Shown: in pieces, positions 28,512 to 38,891 of the stretch
Position numbering within the stretch: position 1 is the stretch's first letter
How the letters are laid out: every line of letters starts with the position of its first letter
Source: CAVQZA01 sp963724805
GTDB taxonomy: Bacteria; Actinomycetota; Thermoleophilia; Gaiellales; Gaiellaceae
Length of the DNA: 64,000 nucleotides
NCBI GenBank assembly: GCA_963724805.1
Contig: CAVRWA010000014.1
Span: forward strand, 1,860,001 to 1,924,000
Direction of reading: 5' to 3'
The notes under the pieces: model-generated
Databases searched by the model: none
Told to the model about the DNA's origin: nothing
The model's input: only the letters and a program-made list of their open reading frames with translations
Translations under genes and position numbers: made by a program

Positions 28512-30115
28512 ATGCCGACGCTATTGCACCCGGGCGTTTACGTCTCTGAGGTTCCTTCTGGCGCGCGATCGATCGAGGGCGCGCCGACGAGCACGACGAT
28601 CTTCGTGGGGGAGACCGAGCGTGGCCCGCTCGGGCCGACGAAGATCAAGAGCCGCTCCGACTACGAGCGATGGTTCGGCGGCTACTTCCGCGTTCGCGAC
28701 GACGCCAGCCCGCCGGACGGCCCGACACGAGTCCTGACGGCCTATGCGATCGACGGCTTCTACCAGAACGGCGGCTCGACGGCCTACGTGCTCCGCGCGA
28801 TGGACGACGGCGGGATAGCGGGTCCCATAGACACTGCGACCCGCGAGGACATCGAGGCCAGTTCCCCCGGGCTCTGGGGCAACTCGGTCTCCGTTGCGTT
28901 CCTGGCCTCGAGCGGCGCGGATGACGATCGCTTCCGCATCGCGGTCGTCTACGAATCGCCTGAGACCGGCGAGCGGCGCCTCGTCGAGAGCTGGGACCGC
29001 CTGTCGACGGACCCCGAGGACGAGAACTACGTGGTCGACGTCCTCAAGCGCAGCCTCTACATCCGCTGGTCCGAGGAGGCGGTGCCGCCGGTAGCGCCGG
29101 TGCTCGACGTGTTCGGCTCGCCCGCGACCGACCCGGAGGAGAGCGACATCGTCGACAGCGTTGCCCTTCCGCTGATCGACGGCGCCGGTGGTGGCGGCAC
29201 CCTCACCGCGGCCGAGTACGCGCGAGATTCTCGCCGAGGGCCTGGCCGGCGTCGACGACGCAGCGCTCCTCGTCGCCACCTGCGACGCGCTGCTGTCCAC
29301 GGCCACCACCTCGAGCCAGTACCGGGACTTCGTCGATCAGTTCGTCGGCTTCGCCGAGGGCAGGCCGCGGCAGGACATCTTCTTCGTCGGCGACCTGCCG
29401 GGCGAGCGGACGGCCGGCGACCCGACCTCGGCGACGACCGCGGCAGTGGCCTCCAAAGACGCACTGACGTCGAGCAACTTCGCGGGCGTGTACTGGCCGC
29501 ACCTCGTCGTCGGCGACGTCGTCGGTGTCGGGCGCAACCCGACGATCACCGTCCCGCCGGCAGGCTACGTCGCCGGGCTCTTCGCGCGCACCGACGGCCG
29601 CCGCGGCGTCTTCAAGGCGCCGGCGGGCACGGAGGCGACGCTCGCCGGGACGATCGCGATCGAGCATCAGCTCAACGATCTGCACAGCGACGACCTCAAC
29701 CCGAAGGGCGTCAACGCGCTGCGCCAGATCCCCGGCGCTGGGCGCGTCGTCTGGGGCGCACGGACGATGATTCCCGAGCAGCGAGTGGCGCTACGTCCCT
29801 GTTCGCCGCACGGCGATCTTCCTGCGTACGAGCATCTACAACGGCATCCAGTGGGCGGTCTTCGAGCCCAACGACGAGCCACTGTGGGCGAGCCTGCGGG
29901 CGTCGATCGGCGGCTTCATGGAGACGCAGTTCCGCAACGGCGCATTCGCGGGGCGCACGCGCGACGATGCCTACTTCGTCAAGGTCGACGCCACCACGAC
30001 GACCGAGATCGACCAGGCCGCCGGCATCGTGAACATCCTCGTCGGGTTTGCGCCCCTGCGCCCGGCCGAGTTCGTCGTGGTGAAGCTCAGCCAGAAGACC
30101 CAATCCGCCGCGTGA
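28512..30115 (+). CDS. eCIS contractile sheath protein, two frameshifts
   Basis: The sheath subunit contracts around the inner tube to drive it out. The ATG at 28512 follows AGGGGGAG. The N-terminus LLHPGVYVSEVPSGARSI and FVGETERGPLGPTKIKS are classic tail-sheath text. The middle reads YWPHLVVGDVVGVGRNPTIT, VPPAGYVAGLFARTDGRRGV and NPKGVNALRQIPGAGRVVWG, and the C-terminal core domain reads FLRTSIYNGIQWAVFEPNDE and GFAPLRPAEFVVVKLSQ. Combined length is about 530 residues. Frames change near 29218 and 29783, each consistent with one extra base. It is the first gene of the plus-strand operon, followed after 10 bases by the tube gene. Confidence 0.88.
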
Positions 30116-30125
30116 GGAGGCCGCC

Positions 30126-30626
30126 ATGCCGCAGTTCTCGGTGAACACCCATCGGCTCGATCCGTACAAGAACTTCAAGTTCCGCGTCAAGTGGGACAAC
30201 CAGTACGTGGCGGGACTCTCGAAGATGTCGGCGATCAAGCGTACGACGGAGGTGATCGAGTTGCGTGAGGCGGGCGGTCCCTCGATCGTGCGCAAGCTCC
30301 CCGGGCGCACGAAGTTCGAGCCCGTGACGCTGGAGTCGGGCCTGACGCACGACCAGCAGCTCATCGCATGGGCCGACCTGGTCAACTCGCCGCAGGGCGA
30401 CGCCGCGATGTCGCTGAAGAACTACCGCAAGGAGGTCACCATCGAGGTTCTCAACCTCCAGGCGACGCCCGTGATGGCGTTCACGCTGCACCGCGCCTGG
30501 GTGGCCGAGTTCCAGGCGGTCCCCGAGATGGACGCCAACGCAAACGCGGTCGCGATCCAGACGCTCAAGCTCGAGTACGAGGGATTCTCCGTCGACCCGG
30601 CGGTCACCGAGCCGGCGGAAACCTAG
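30126..30626 (+). CDS. eCIS inner tube protein (T4 gp19-like)
   Basis: The 166-residue protein belongs to the conserved phage-tail/eCIS tube family: DPYKNFKFRVKWDNQYVAGL, SKMSAIKRTTEVIELREAGG and GRTKFEPVTLESGLTHDQQL are diagnostic. Hexamer rings of it form the rigid tube that carries or guides cargo. It has an AGGAGG ribosome site and an intact frame. Only one tube gene is seen here, whereas Afp/PVC clusters have several. Confidence 0.92.
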   Translation: MPQFSVNTHRLDPYKNFKFRVKWDNQYVAGLSKMSAIKRTTEVIELREAGGPSIVRKLPGRTKFEPVTLESGLTHDQQLIAWADLVNSPQGDAAMSLKNYRKEVTIEVLNLQATPVMAFTLHRAWVAEFQAVPEMDANANAVAIQTLKLEYEGFSVDPAVTEPAET

Positions 30627-30635
30627 CCCCTTCCG

Positions 30636-31541
30636 ATGGCGATGCGGGAACGCATCGACAGCCCGCTGCGTGCGCTCGCCGCACGCCGCGAGGCGCGCCG
30701 CAGCCGTCGTCGGCGCGCCTTCAGCTGCGCGGCCTCTGACGGGCTGGGATGAGGAGTACCTCGAGCGCCACCAGGCCGAGCCGAACACCGCCCGCCTGTG
30801 CAACGAGGTCCTGGCTCTCTGCCTCGTCGCGCCGGGCGAGGACCCGGCGGGAGCGCGGCAGACCGTCCGGGACCTGCTGGTCGCCGAGCGCGACCGCGAG
30901 CTCGTTGCGCTGCGGCGCATGTCGCTGGGTCCGGACGTGAGCGCGCGCGTGCCCTGCCCGGCCTGCGGCGAGGTCAGCGAGGCCGACTTCTCGCTCGACG
31001 TGCTGCCGCTCGACTTCGAGCCGCCGCCGCGCCAGTTGAGCGTCGAGCTGCCGGACGTCGGCGAGGTCGTCCTGCGCCTGCCGACCGCCGGCGACCAGGA
31101 GGATCTGATCGACACCGGCCTGGAGGGCGAGGCCGAGAAGCGCAGTTGGCTGCTGGCACGCTGTCTGGAGCGCTACGGGGACCGTCGCGAGGGGTTCGAC
31201 CTCGACTTCGCACGCGGGCTGCCGGTGCGCGCGCGGAAGGCACTGGAGTCCGCGATCGAGGACTCCCTGCCCGACCTCGACCTCGAGATGGCCGTCGAGT
31301 GCTCGCACTGCAAGGCGCCGATCGTCGCCCCCTTCGACGTTCCGGTCTTTTTTTTTTCGAGCTGAGCGGGCGCGCTCACGGGCTGCTGCGGGACGTCTAT
31401 CGCCTCGCCCGCGCCTGCCACTGGTCCGAGCAGGACATCCTCTCGCTGACACTGGATCGCCGGCTCGCCTACATGCTGCTGCTGGAGGAGGAGTCGGACG
31501 CCGAGCTCCTCGCCGATCTCGGCGCAGGCGGGCCGGCGTGA
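30636..31541 (+). CDS. eCIS zinc-ribbon baseplate-associated protein, T10 frameshift
   Basis: Reading runs from ATG 30636 (MAMRERIDSPLRALAARREA), moves frame near 30720 into RPLTGWDEEYLERHQAEP, and continues to a zinc-ribbon-like pair, CPACGE and CSHCKAP. At 31348-31357 a run of ten T moves the frame by -1; protein text then resumes as FELSGRAHGLLRDVYRLARA and HWSEQDILSLTLDRRLAYML. From memory, homologues in other eCIS clusters carry both halves in one frame, with a similar FFxEL...LLREVHxLA junction. The run is either a sequencing error (T5, T8 or T11 would fix it) or a slippery site. It probably helps assemble the baseplate; its exact position in the particle is unknown. Confidence 0.7.
31348..31378 (+). 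promoter_or_regulatory. T10 run plus hairpin: candidate frameshift signal
   Basis: Ten consecutive T (31348-31357) in very GC-rich DNA are followed after 5 bases by TGAGCG-GGCG-CGCTCA (31363-31378), a 6-bp stem with a tetraloop. The zero-frame TGA stop is the first codon of the stem. Slip site, 5-base spacer and hairpin match the layout of -1 programmed frameshifting. A homopolymer error is the simpler explanation. Confidence 0.35.
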
Positions 31542-31566
31542 GAGGCGTGGCCGCCGGGAGAGGCGG

Positions 31567-32698
31567 GTGAGGGTGCCGTCGTTGACGCGCATCCTCTCGG
31601 CGCCGCTGCGCCCAGGGGCGGCTCGGCCGGCGCGTGCGCGCCGCGCCGCACCGCTCGTGCCGGCGCCCGTCGCCGGCAGGAGGCCCGGAGCCGTACGGTC
31701 GGACGACGACCGGTTGTCGCTGCGTCCCGGCGCCGCCACCCGCCGGCCATCGTGGGTGCTCGAGTTCTCCGCGCCGCCGGTAGTGAGCGCCGCGCAGGGC
31801 GGCGGCGCGCAGGAGCCCGGCCCGCAGGCGCAGGCATCGCGCCCGGAGCCCGTGGACACGCGTGCCGGGTCTTCCGCGCCCGCCCCGCCGCCGGCCCAGT
31901 CGACTCCCTCGCACCGGATGGCGGCACCCGCGACGGCGACGCCTGGCCCGGCTTCGAGTGCGCGGAGTGCAGCGACGCAGCCGGCGACGCCGGAACGCCC
32001 CGGCCCAGCCGCCACTCGGGAGCTCCGACGCGCTGAGCCCGCACCTGCGCCGCCGCCGGCGCCCGACGCTCCCGTGCGCCCAGCCGTCGGCCGGGCGAGC
32101 GCGCCCTCGCCCGTCCGCCCGGCGCGTCCGCAACCGCCCGCCCGGCCGCGCGGCGATCTCGCGGCCGCCGTGGCGCCGGAGGAGGCGCGGGCCGCACAGC
32201 GCCCCGAGCCCGCCCGTCGCGCGGAGCCGCGCGCGAGGCGAGCCCGCATTCGTCCCCACGGCCTCCCTCCGCCCCACAGCGGCGGCCCGCACACCTGAGG
32301 ACACACGCCTCGCACAGCCGGGCGGCCGCGCCGACCGCCCTGCCGGCCCGGCGCCCCAGCCGCCGCCCGTGCGGCCCGCACCCCGGCGGCCGCCGCTGCA
32401 GCAGATCGTCCACGTGCACGAGTCCGCCCCGACTCCGGCGGAGCCGCGCCCGGTCGTCAGTCGAGTGCTCCCGTCGCCGCGGGCCGGATCGACGGCGGCG
32501 CCGGCACCGCAGCCGGCTCCGCGCCGTGCCGCGCCGCCCGTGCCTGCACGCGCTGCCGTCTCGATCGAGATCGGCCGCATCGAGATCCGGACCGCGCAGC
32601 CGCGAGCGGCCCAAACGCCGCCGCCGAGGCGCGTGAGGCCCGCGCGCCGGCACGTCATCGACCCAGGGCTGCGCCTCGGCGGCGGGCGGAGGTGGTAG
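31567..32698 (+). CDS. Pro/Ala/Arg-rich eCIS-associated protein, one frameshift
   Basis: About 375 residues of low-complexity, presumably disordered sequence (for example APAPPPAPDAPVRPAVGRAS). It ends in an ordered motif VSIEIGRIEIRTAQ and a tail HVIDPGLRLGGGRRW. A short I-x-I-GR-x-E-I-R element near the C-terminus is, from memory, a feature of small unannotated proteins between tube and DUF4255 genes in other actinobacterial eCIS loci. Frames change near 32230. It begins at GTG 31567 and ends directly at the GTG of the DUF4255 gene. Its function is unknown; a linker or assembly role is plausible. Confidence 0.6.
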
Positions 32699-33867
32699 GT
32701 GGCCGCGATCTTCAACGACTTGCACGACGTCGCGCAGGTCCTCACCGAGCACATCCGCGAGGAGGTCGGCATCGTCGACGTGCAGCCGGGGGCCCCGCGT
32801 GACGTCGCCTCCACGACCGAGGCGGCTGCGCGGATCACGCTGCTCTACACGACGCCCCAGCAGGTCCACCGCAACGATCCGGCCGAGCCCCAGCCCGACG
32901 GCACGCGGCGCTTCCCGCCGCTGGCGCTGTCGTGCTTCTACCTCGTCACGACGTCGGGCGCCGACGCCGACGACCCGATCGCGGCCCATCACGCGCTCGG
33001 CCGGATCATGACGCTGTACCACGACAACCCGCGCTCCAGCTGCCGCTGTCCGACAACGCGGGCGTCGCTCCCGGCGCGTTCACCGAGCTCGGCGAGGGCG
33101 AGCTGGCGGTCGTCCAGGTGCCGATGGTGCTCGACCAGATCGACAAGATCTGGACCTCGCTCGACGTGCAGCTGCAGCCGTGGGCGCTCTTCGAGGTCGT
33201 CCCCCGTGCAGCTCGTCTCCCAGCTCGACGACACCGGGCCGGCGCCGGTCGTCCGCCCCGGCGGCATCGGGCTCGACGTCCGCGCCGGCACCCGCCCGCT
33301 GATCGTGCGCGTCACGCCGGAGGCCGTGCGGCAGGGCGGCCGGATCCGCATCGACGCGATTCCAGCTGGGAACGCCCGAGTCCGTCTCGGTCGACGCCGT
33401 CGAGGTGCCCGTGGGCGACGCCTCGCTCCTGGTCGCGCCCGGCGGCACGCCGCTGCTGCTCACGCTCGACGACGGCGGGCTCGAGCTGCTCGCGCCCGGC
33501 GCCCACGCGCTGACGCATCCGCGCGTCGGGGTTCGTCTCCCGCCGCGGCGTGCTGCGCGTCGCGGCAGCGGCGGCGCCCGCCGTCGACGCCCCGGCCGCC
33601 CCCGAGCACGACCCGGCGACCGATCTCGTCCTGACCGGCGCGAACCTCGCCGACGCTCAGGAGGCGGTGCTGTGGCCCGACGTCGGCGTGACGGCGCCGA
33701 CGGACGTCCACACCGTGCCGGTGAGCGCGGTCGCCGCCGGCTCGGTCACGGTTCCGTCGGTCGGCGGCCTGGCGACCGTGCCCGCCGCCCGCAGCCCGTG
33801 GCGGCTGACGATCCGCGTCGGCACTCAGGTCTACACGCCCTACGTCCTCGTGGAGCTCGGCTCGTGA
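32699..33867 (+). CDS. DUF4255 (Pvc16/Afp16-like) cap protein, frameshifted
   Basis: The N-terminal 190 residues match the DUF4255 domain of the tube/sheath terminator Afp16/Pvc16: FNDLHDVAQVLTEHIREEVG, RFPPLALSCFYLVTTSGADA, HALGRIMTLYHDNP and VQVPMVLDQIDKIWTSLDVQ. The C-terminal part is beta-rich with IPT-like text (DLVLTGANLADAQEAVLWPD). It would cap the distal end of the tube and fix particle length with the tape measure. Frames change near 33036, 33195, 33362 and 33525. GTG 32699 follows the previous stop directly, and its own stop overlaps the ATPase start. Confidence 0.82.
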
Positions 33868-35839
33868 TCGGCGCCGAGCTCATGCGCGACGCGGCGCTGC
33901 TGGGCGCCGAGTGCCTCGTCGCAGTCCCCGCCGACCACGTCCCCTCGGCCGACGAGGGCTGGACCGCACAGCCGCACGCGCGCGCCGCGCTGCTCGCAGC
34001 GGCTGCGCGCGCACGAGCAGTCCGGCGATCCCGCCCGCATGCGGCTCTGCGACGAGCTCGGCCTGGACGCGAACGCCTACTGGCTCGTCATGCTCTGCGC
34101 CGCGGTCGAGATGTACCCCGAGGCGGCGGCGGCCGTCAGCCTGCTGGCCGAGGACGCGCGCGTGCAGCTGCCGACCCCGACGGTCGTCGCCCGGCTGCTG
34201 CGCGGCATCCTCGAGGTCCCGTTCGGCGAGGCGCTCTCCGCGGCGCTCGACGGCGGCGCCGCCCGGCGCCTCGGGCTCGTCGAGGTGCTCGAGCCCGATG
34301 CCGGGGCTGCCGCACAGCCAGCACGCGCTGCGCCTCGTGCACTCCGAGCTGGCCGCTGCGCACGACGACCCGTCCTCGCTGGGCGCGCACCGCGAGCTCC
34401 TGATCGCGACCGTGCCACCGGCCGCCGGGCCTGCGTTCGATCCCGAGCGCGTGCGCCAGGCAGCCCGCCTCCTCGAGCACCGGCGCCTGCTCGTCGTGCG
34501 CGGGCCGTCGCGCCGCGGCGGGCGCCAGATGGCCTGCGACATCGCCGCCCACCTCGGCCAGGTCGCGAATCTCGTCACGGTCGAGGAGGAGCTGCCGCGG
34601 CTCGCCGAGCTGTCGCGCCTGCGCGACGGGCTGCTCGTGCTCGACCTGCATGCCCTCAGCTCGGTGCCGCAGGCGCCGCTCGCGCGCCTCGGCGCAGGGC
34701 TCGGCTCGCTCGTCGTGCTCGTCGACGAGACCGCGGACACCGGCGAGCACGCCGCGATCGACGTCGGCGCAGTCGGCTACCCGGAGGCATTGCGCATCTG
34801 GGAGCAGCTCGTCGGCGAGGAGCGCGCGCAGGTGATGGCGGCGCAGTTCCGTGTCAGCGTCGAAGAGGCGCGCAGCGCGATCCGGGAGGCGCGCGACCTG
34901 CAGCAGGCGGCGACCGACTTCGGCGACGAGCACGCGGCGGTCGCGCTCGACGCCGTCGCCGGTCGGATCCGGGCGCAGGGCGCGCGGCGCATGGGCCGCC
35001 ACGTCGGCGTGATCGAGACCTCCGCGCGTCTCTCGGACCTCGTCGTGCCCGACGAGCTGCGCATCCAGCTCGACGAGATCGTCGCCTGGCACCGCGGCAG
35101 CCACCGCGTGCGCTGGAGCATGGACGTCGGCGCCGCAGGACCCCGTCGGGACCGGCCTGACCTGCCTGATGGCCGGCAAGTCGGGCACCGGCAAGACGTT
35201 CGCCGCCCGCTGCCTCGCGGCCGAGCTCGGGCTCAACCTCTACCGCATCGACCTGAGCCAGGTCGTCTCGAAGTACATCGGCGAGACGGAGAAGGCGCTC
35301 GCGCAGGTCTTCGACGAGGTCGAGGCCGGCCACGGCCTGCTGCTCTTCGACGAGGCCGACGCGCTCTTCGGCCGCCGCTCGGAGGTCAAGGACGCGCACG
35401 ACCGCTACGCCAACATCGAGGTCGGCTACCTGCTGCAGCGCCTGGAGTCCTACGACGGGATCGCCGTCCTGACCACGAACCTGCAGGGGAACATGGACGC
35501 CGCCTTCGTGCGCCGGCTGCGCTTCATCCTGCACTTCCCGGCGCCCGACCGCGAGCTCCGCCGGCGGCTGTGGGAGCGGTCCCTGCCAGGCCCGGAGTGG
35601 CGCGACGACGATCTCGAGCTCGACGCTCTCGCCGACCGCTTCCAGCTCAACGGCGGCGCGATCCACAACATCGGCCTGGCTGCCGCGCACCTCGCCGCCG
35701 CGACCGAATCGGGACGGATCACCTCCGCCCACGTCGTGCGCGCCACCCAGCGCGAGCTGCAGAAGACGGGTCGCCCCTCCGATGCCGTCGCGTTCGGCCC
35801 GCTCGCCGAGCTCGATCAGAGGAAACGGGGCTGCGCTGA
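33864..35839 (+). CDS. eCIS AAA+ ATPase (Afp15-like), frameshifted
   Basis: About 655 residues. The N-terminal half (LCDELGLDANAYWLVMLCAA, LVDETADTGEHAAIDVG) is the variable winged region. The AAA+ core has Walker A AGKSGTGKTFAARCL at about 35170, YIGETEKALAQVFDEVE, Walker B GLLLFDEADALFG and sensor text AVLTTNLQGNMDAAFVRRL. In Afp and PVC the ATPase is needed for particle assembly but its mechanism is unclear. Frames change near 34015, 34305, 35145 and 35818. GTG 33864 overlaps the DUF4255 stop, and its TGA overlaps the next ATG. Confidence 0.85.
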
Positions 35840-36111
35840 TGAGGCCGGTGCGTCTCCGGATCGATCACATCGCCGTCGAGATGACGGAGGAGATGCGCGC
35901 CGGCGAGGTCGAGCAGACGCTGCGCACCGCGCTCGCGCTCCTGGCCTCGCGGCTGGCGGCGGCGCCGCTCGGCGCCGGCAAGGACGCGCCGCTGCGGGCG
36001 CTCGAGCTGCTCGAGCTCGGGCCCGTCGCGCCGGACTGGCTCGCCGGTCCGGGTGCCGCCGCGCGCCTGGCCGACGAGCTCTACGAGCGGATCGTGAGGG
36101 CGCGCGTGAAC
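35839..36111 (+). CDS. Small eCIS-associated protein of unknown function
   Basis: About 90 residues: RLRIDHIAVEMTEEMRAGEV, LRTALALLASRLAAAPLGAG and ARLADELYERIVRARV. It is mostly helical and lies directly after the ATPase, where other actinobacterial eCIS loci also carry a small gene. Its end is uncertain. The GTGA at 36108-36111 is the natural junction with the next gene but is not in this frame, so an indel must lie near 36090-36110. I do not recognise a family. Confidence 0.5.
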
Positions 36112-36780
36112 GAGCTCGGATACCTCCGCGGGCGCCTTCATCGCCTACGAGCCCGGCGGCTACCCGGACAAGAAGCGCGTGATCCCGTTCCGCTTCAACC
36201 CCGAGTCGCTCTCGCGCTCGGTCACCGTCGAGGCCGGGCAGAGCGGCGGCGGCGTCGAGGGCGCAGCGCCCGGAGCGGCGGCAGCTCCCGCCGGCGAGGC
36301 GAGCGCCGACGCCGAGCGGCACGCTGAAGGAGAGCTTCTCGATCCAGATCCGCCTGGACTTCGCCGACCGCGAGCAGTCGGTCAGCGGCCTGGACGAGGA
36401 GTTCGGGATCGCGCCGGAGATCGCCGCGATCGAGGACCTGCTCTACCCGGCCGAGACGCGAGTCCGAGGCGAGCTCGGACGGCACCGAGCCCGTCCGCCC
36501 GGCGCGGCCGCGGCCGACGGTGCTGCTCGTGTGGGGGCGCAAGCGCGTCCTGCCGGTGCGGATCGCCTCGCTGAAGATCGACGAGTCGGTCTACAACAAC
36601 CACCTCAACCCCGTGCGCGCAGAGATCGAGGCGTCGCTCGAGGTCCTCGGCGAGGCGGACGCCCGCAACGACCCGGCGGTCCGCTCGGCGCTGGACCACA
36701 CGAACGCCGGCCGCCGGGAGCTCGCGCGCATGTACTACGACAACACGGCCTCGCAGGGCTCGAACATCCTGCCGCTCTGA
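36108..36780 (+). CDS. eCIS tube-baseplate adaptor (Afp7-type), frameshifted
   Basis: Text joins as AFIAYEPGGYPDKKRVIPFR, FNPESLSRSVTVEAGQ, KESFSIQIRLDFADREQSVS, FGIAPEIAAIEDLLYP, TVLLVWGRKRVLPVRIASLK and VYNNHLNPVRAEIEASLEVL. The RFNPESLSRS start, the AALEDLLYP-like middle and the VLLVWG...LPVRI end are the order seen in LysM-linked adaptor proteins of contractile systems. About 220 residues; frames change near 36130, 36315 and 36465. Start inferred. The LysM-like gene follows after 4 bases. Confidence 0.68.
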
Positions 36781-36784
36781 CGAC

Positions 36785-37060
36785 ATGATCGACCGCAAGA
36801 GCAGATACAAGTCCACGCCCGTCCTGACCGTCGACGACGGGCGCGGCGGGACGCAGCCGCTGCTGGACCTGCGCGAGACGCCGGCCGTGACCGGCGTGCT
36901 CCAGGTCACGCCGACCGACTCCGACCGCCTCGACCTCCTCGCGTGGCGCTTCTACCGCGACCCGACGCGCTTCTGGCGCATCTGCGACGCGTCGAGCCAG
37001 CTCGACCCCTTCGACGTCGTCGCTCCCGGAGAGCCCATGCCGATCCCGCCGGACAAGTAG
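36785..37060 (+). CDS. LysM-like tail protein (gpX/gp53 type)
   Basis: The 91-residue protein has LDLLAWRFYRDPTRFWRICD followed by DVVAPGEPMPIPPDK, the short LysM-like module used by P2 gpX and T4 gp53 to tie tube adaptor and hub together in the baseplate. The frame is intact. It abuts the hub gene with no gap. Confidence 0.8.
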   Translation: MIDRKSRYKSTPVLTVDDGRGGTQPLLDLRETPAVTGVLQVTPTDSDRLDLLAWRFYRDPTRFWRICDASSQLDPFDVVAPGEPMPIPPDK

Positions 37061-38208
37061 ATGCCGTCCCCGCGCGTCAACATCCTCGTCGCCGGCTCGC
37101 CGCTCGAAGCCGCGGTGCTGGCGCAGATGACGCGCGCCGAGGTGCGCGAGAGCGACTGCGACCCGTCCGTGCTCGCGCTGCGCTTCGGGCTCGTCCAGCG
37201 GCCGGACGGCGAGTTCGGCCCGCTCGACGACGATCTGTTCGAGCCCGGCGACGGCGCTCGAGCTTCGAGCTCGAGCCGCCGGGCGGCCTGACGCAGCGGC
37301 TCTTCGAGGGCCCGATCACGCACATCCGCCCGCACTTCGAGACGATCGAGTCGAACGCCTACGTCGAGGTGCTGGCGATGGACGCGGCGGTCATGCTCGA
37401 CGCCGAGGAGCGCGTCGTTGCCTGGCCGAACATGAAGGACAGCGACGTCGTCTCGCAGGTGCTGTCGGGCTACCAGATCCCCGTGCAGGCGGACGACACC
37501 TCCGTCCTCTACGACGAGGACCGCCAGCTGCTGATGCAGCGCTCCACCGACTGGCGGTTCCTCCAGCACCTCGCCCAGCGGAACGGCGCGCGCTTCTACT
37601 TCGAGTACGACGGGGCGCAGGAGCAGGTCGTCGCGCACTTCGGCGCGCCCGACGTCGACGGCCCGCCGCAACCCGACGTCGTGCTGCTGCAGGACGGCAG
37701 CTGCCTGAACTGGGCCGACCTGCAGCTCGTCGCGACAGGGCCGGTCACGATGACCGCCGCGGCGCTCGACCCGATCGGCAAGCAGATCGTGCGCGGCGAC
37801 GGGACCGTCGCGCTCTCCCTGCTCGGCGACGACGATGCTGCCGCGGCCGTCGAGTCGGGGCTGAAGGCCGCCGGGGCGACCGCCTCCCTCGCGTTCGTCC
37901 GCGATCCGTTCCCGCTCGACGAGGCGATCGGAGCCGAGACGACCGCTGCGACCGACGCCGCGCGCTTCGTGATCGAGCTGCGCGCAGAGCTCGATCCGTC
38001 GCTCTACCGCGGCCTCCTGCGCGCGCGCCGGCCGGTGCTCGTGCGCGGGGTCGGCCGGCGCTTCTCGGGCATCTACTACGTGCAGTCGGTGCGCACGACG
38101 CTCGAGGGCGCGACCCTGCTCCAGAGCTTCGTCGCGACGCGCAACGCCACAGGCCAGACCGGCCAGGAGGACTTCGGACAGTCAGCCGAGGAGGTGCCGG
38201 CCCAATGA
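37061..38208 (+). CDS. Baseplate hub protein (phage gpD / VgrG N-terminal type), one frameshift
   Basis: About 381 residues. N-terminal LEAAVLAQMTRAEVRESDCD is followed by the gp27/gpD-like core: LTQRLFEGPITHIRPHFETI, SDVVSQVLSGYQIPVQAD, STDWRFLQHLAQRNGARFYF and FSGIYYVQSVRTTLEGATLL. A trimer would form the hub that holds the spike and matches sixfold tube symmetry to the tip. The frame shifts once near 37258, where one base is missing or two are extra. The stop overlaps the spike gene start (ATGA). Confidence 0.85.
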
Positions 38209-38888
38209 GCGAGCCCTACGGCGAGAGACCCGGCGGCTGGTCGGTCGACCGATTCTTCGGCAAGTACGAGGGCGTCGTCACCGACGTCGCCGATCCGAAG
38301 AAGATCGGCCGCATCCGCGCAAAGGTGCCGGCGGTGCTCGGCGAGCAGGTCGACAGCGGCTGGGCGCTGCCCTGCGTGCCGGCCGGGGGCGGCAAGGAGC
38401 GCGGGATGCTCTTCCTCCCGCAGGTCGGCGACACCGTCTGGATCGAGTTCGCGGCCGGTGACGTCAGCCGTCCGATCTGGGTCGGGACCTTCTGGGGGGC
38501 GCCCGACAGCACCGGCGGCGCCGACGATCTCGGCACCGAGACGGGCCCCGAGGCGCCGACGGGTGACGGCGGCAAGGAAGCCACGCCGACGCTCAGCGTC
38601 CTGAAGACGAAGAGCGGGCACGAGCTGACCTTCGACGACGACGGCGAGGTCGTCCTGCTGGCCAACGGCAACGGCAAGAGCTCGATCCGGTTCGAGCAGG
38701 ACGGCTCCGTCGTGATCACCGCCGAGAAGATCAAGCTCGGTGCGTCGGCGACGGAGAAGGTCGTGCTCGGCGACACGTTCATGAGCTTCTTCAACCAGCA
38801 CACCCATCCGACCGGCGTCGGCCCGTCCGGCCCGCCCACGCAGCCGATGGCCTCGAGCCATCTCTCGGCGAAGGTGACGACGGAGTAG
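38205..38888 (+). CDS. Baseplate spike protein (gpV / gp5 OB-fold type)
   Basis: The 227-residue protein has the OB-fold N-terminus YEGVVTDVADPKKIGRIRAK, WALPCVPAGGGKERGMLFLP and VGDTVWIEFAAGDVSRPIWV, then a beta-helical stalk (HELTFDDDGEVVLLANGNGK, IKLGASATEKVVLGD) and a His-rich tip region, FNQHTHPTGVGPSGPP. The tip resembles PAAR-adjacent spikes. It is the membrane-piercing point of the particle. The frame is intact and it overlaps the hub gene by 4 bases. Confidence 0.9.
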   Translation: MSEPYGERPGGWSVDRFFGKYEGVVTDVADPKKIGRIRAKVPAVLGEQVDSGWALPCVPAGGGKERGMLFLPQVGDTVWIEFAAGDVSRPIWVGTFWGAPDSTGGADDLGTETGPEAPTGDGGKEATPTLSVLKTKSGHELTFDDDGEVVLLANGNGKSSIRFEQDGSVVITAEKIKLGASATEKVVLGDTFMSFFNQHTHPTGVGPSGPPTQPMASSHLSAKVTTE

Positions 38889-38891
38889 CCC

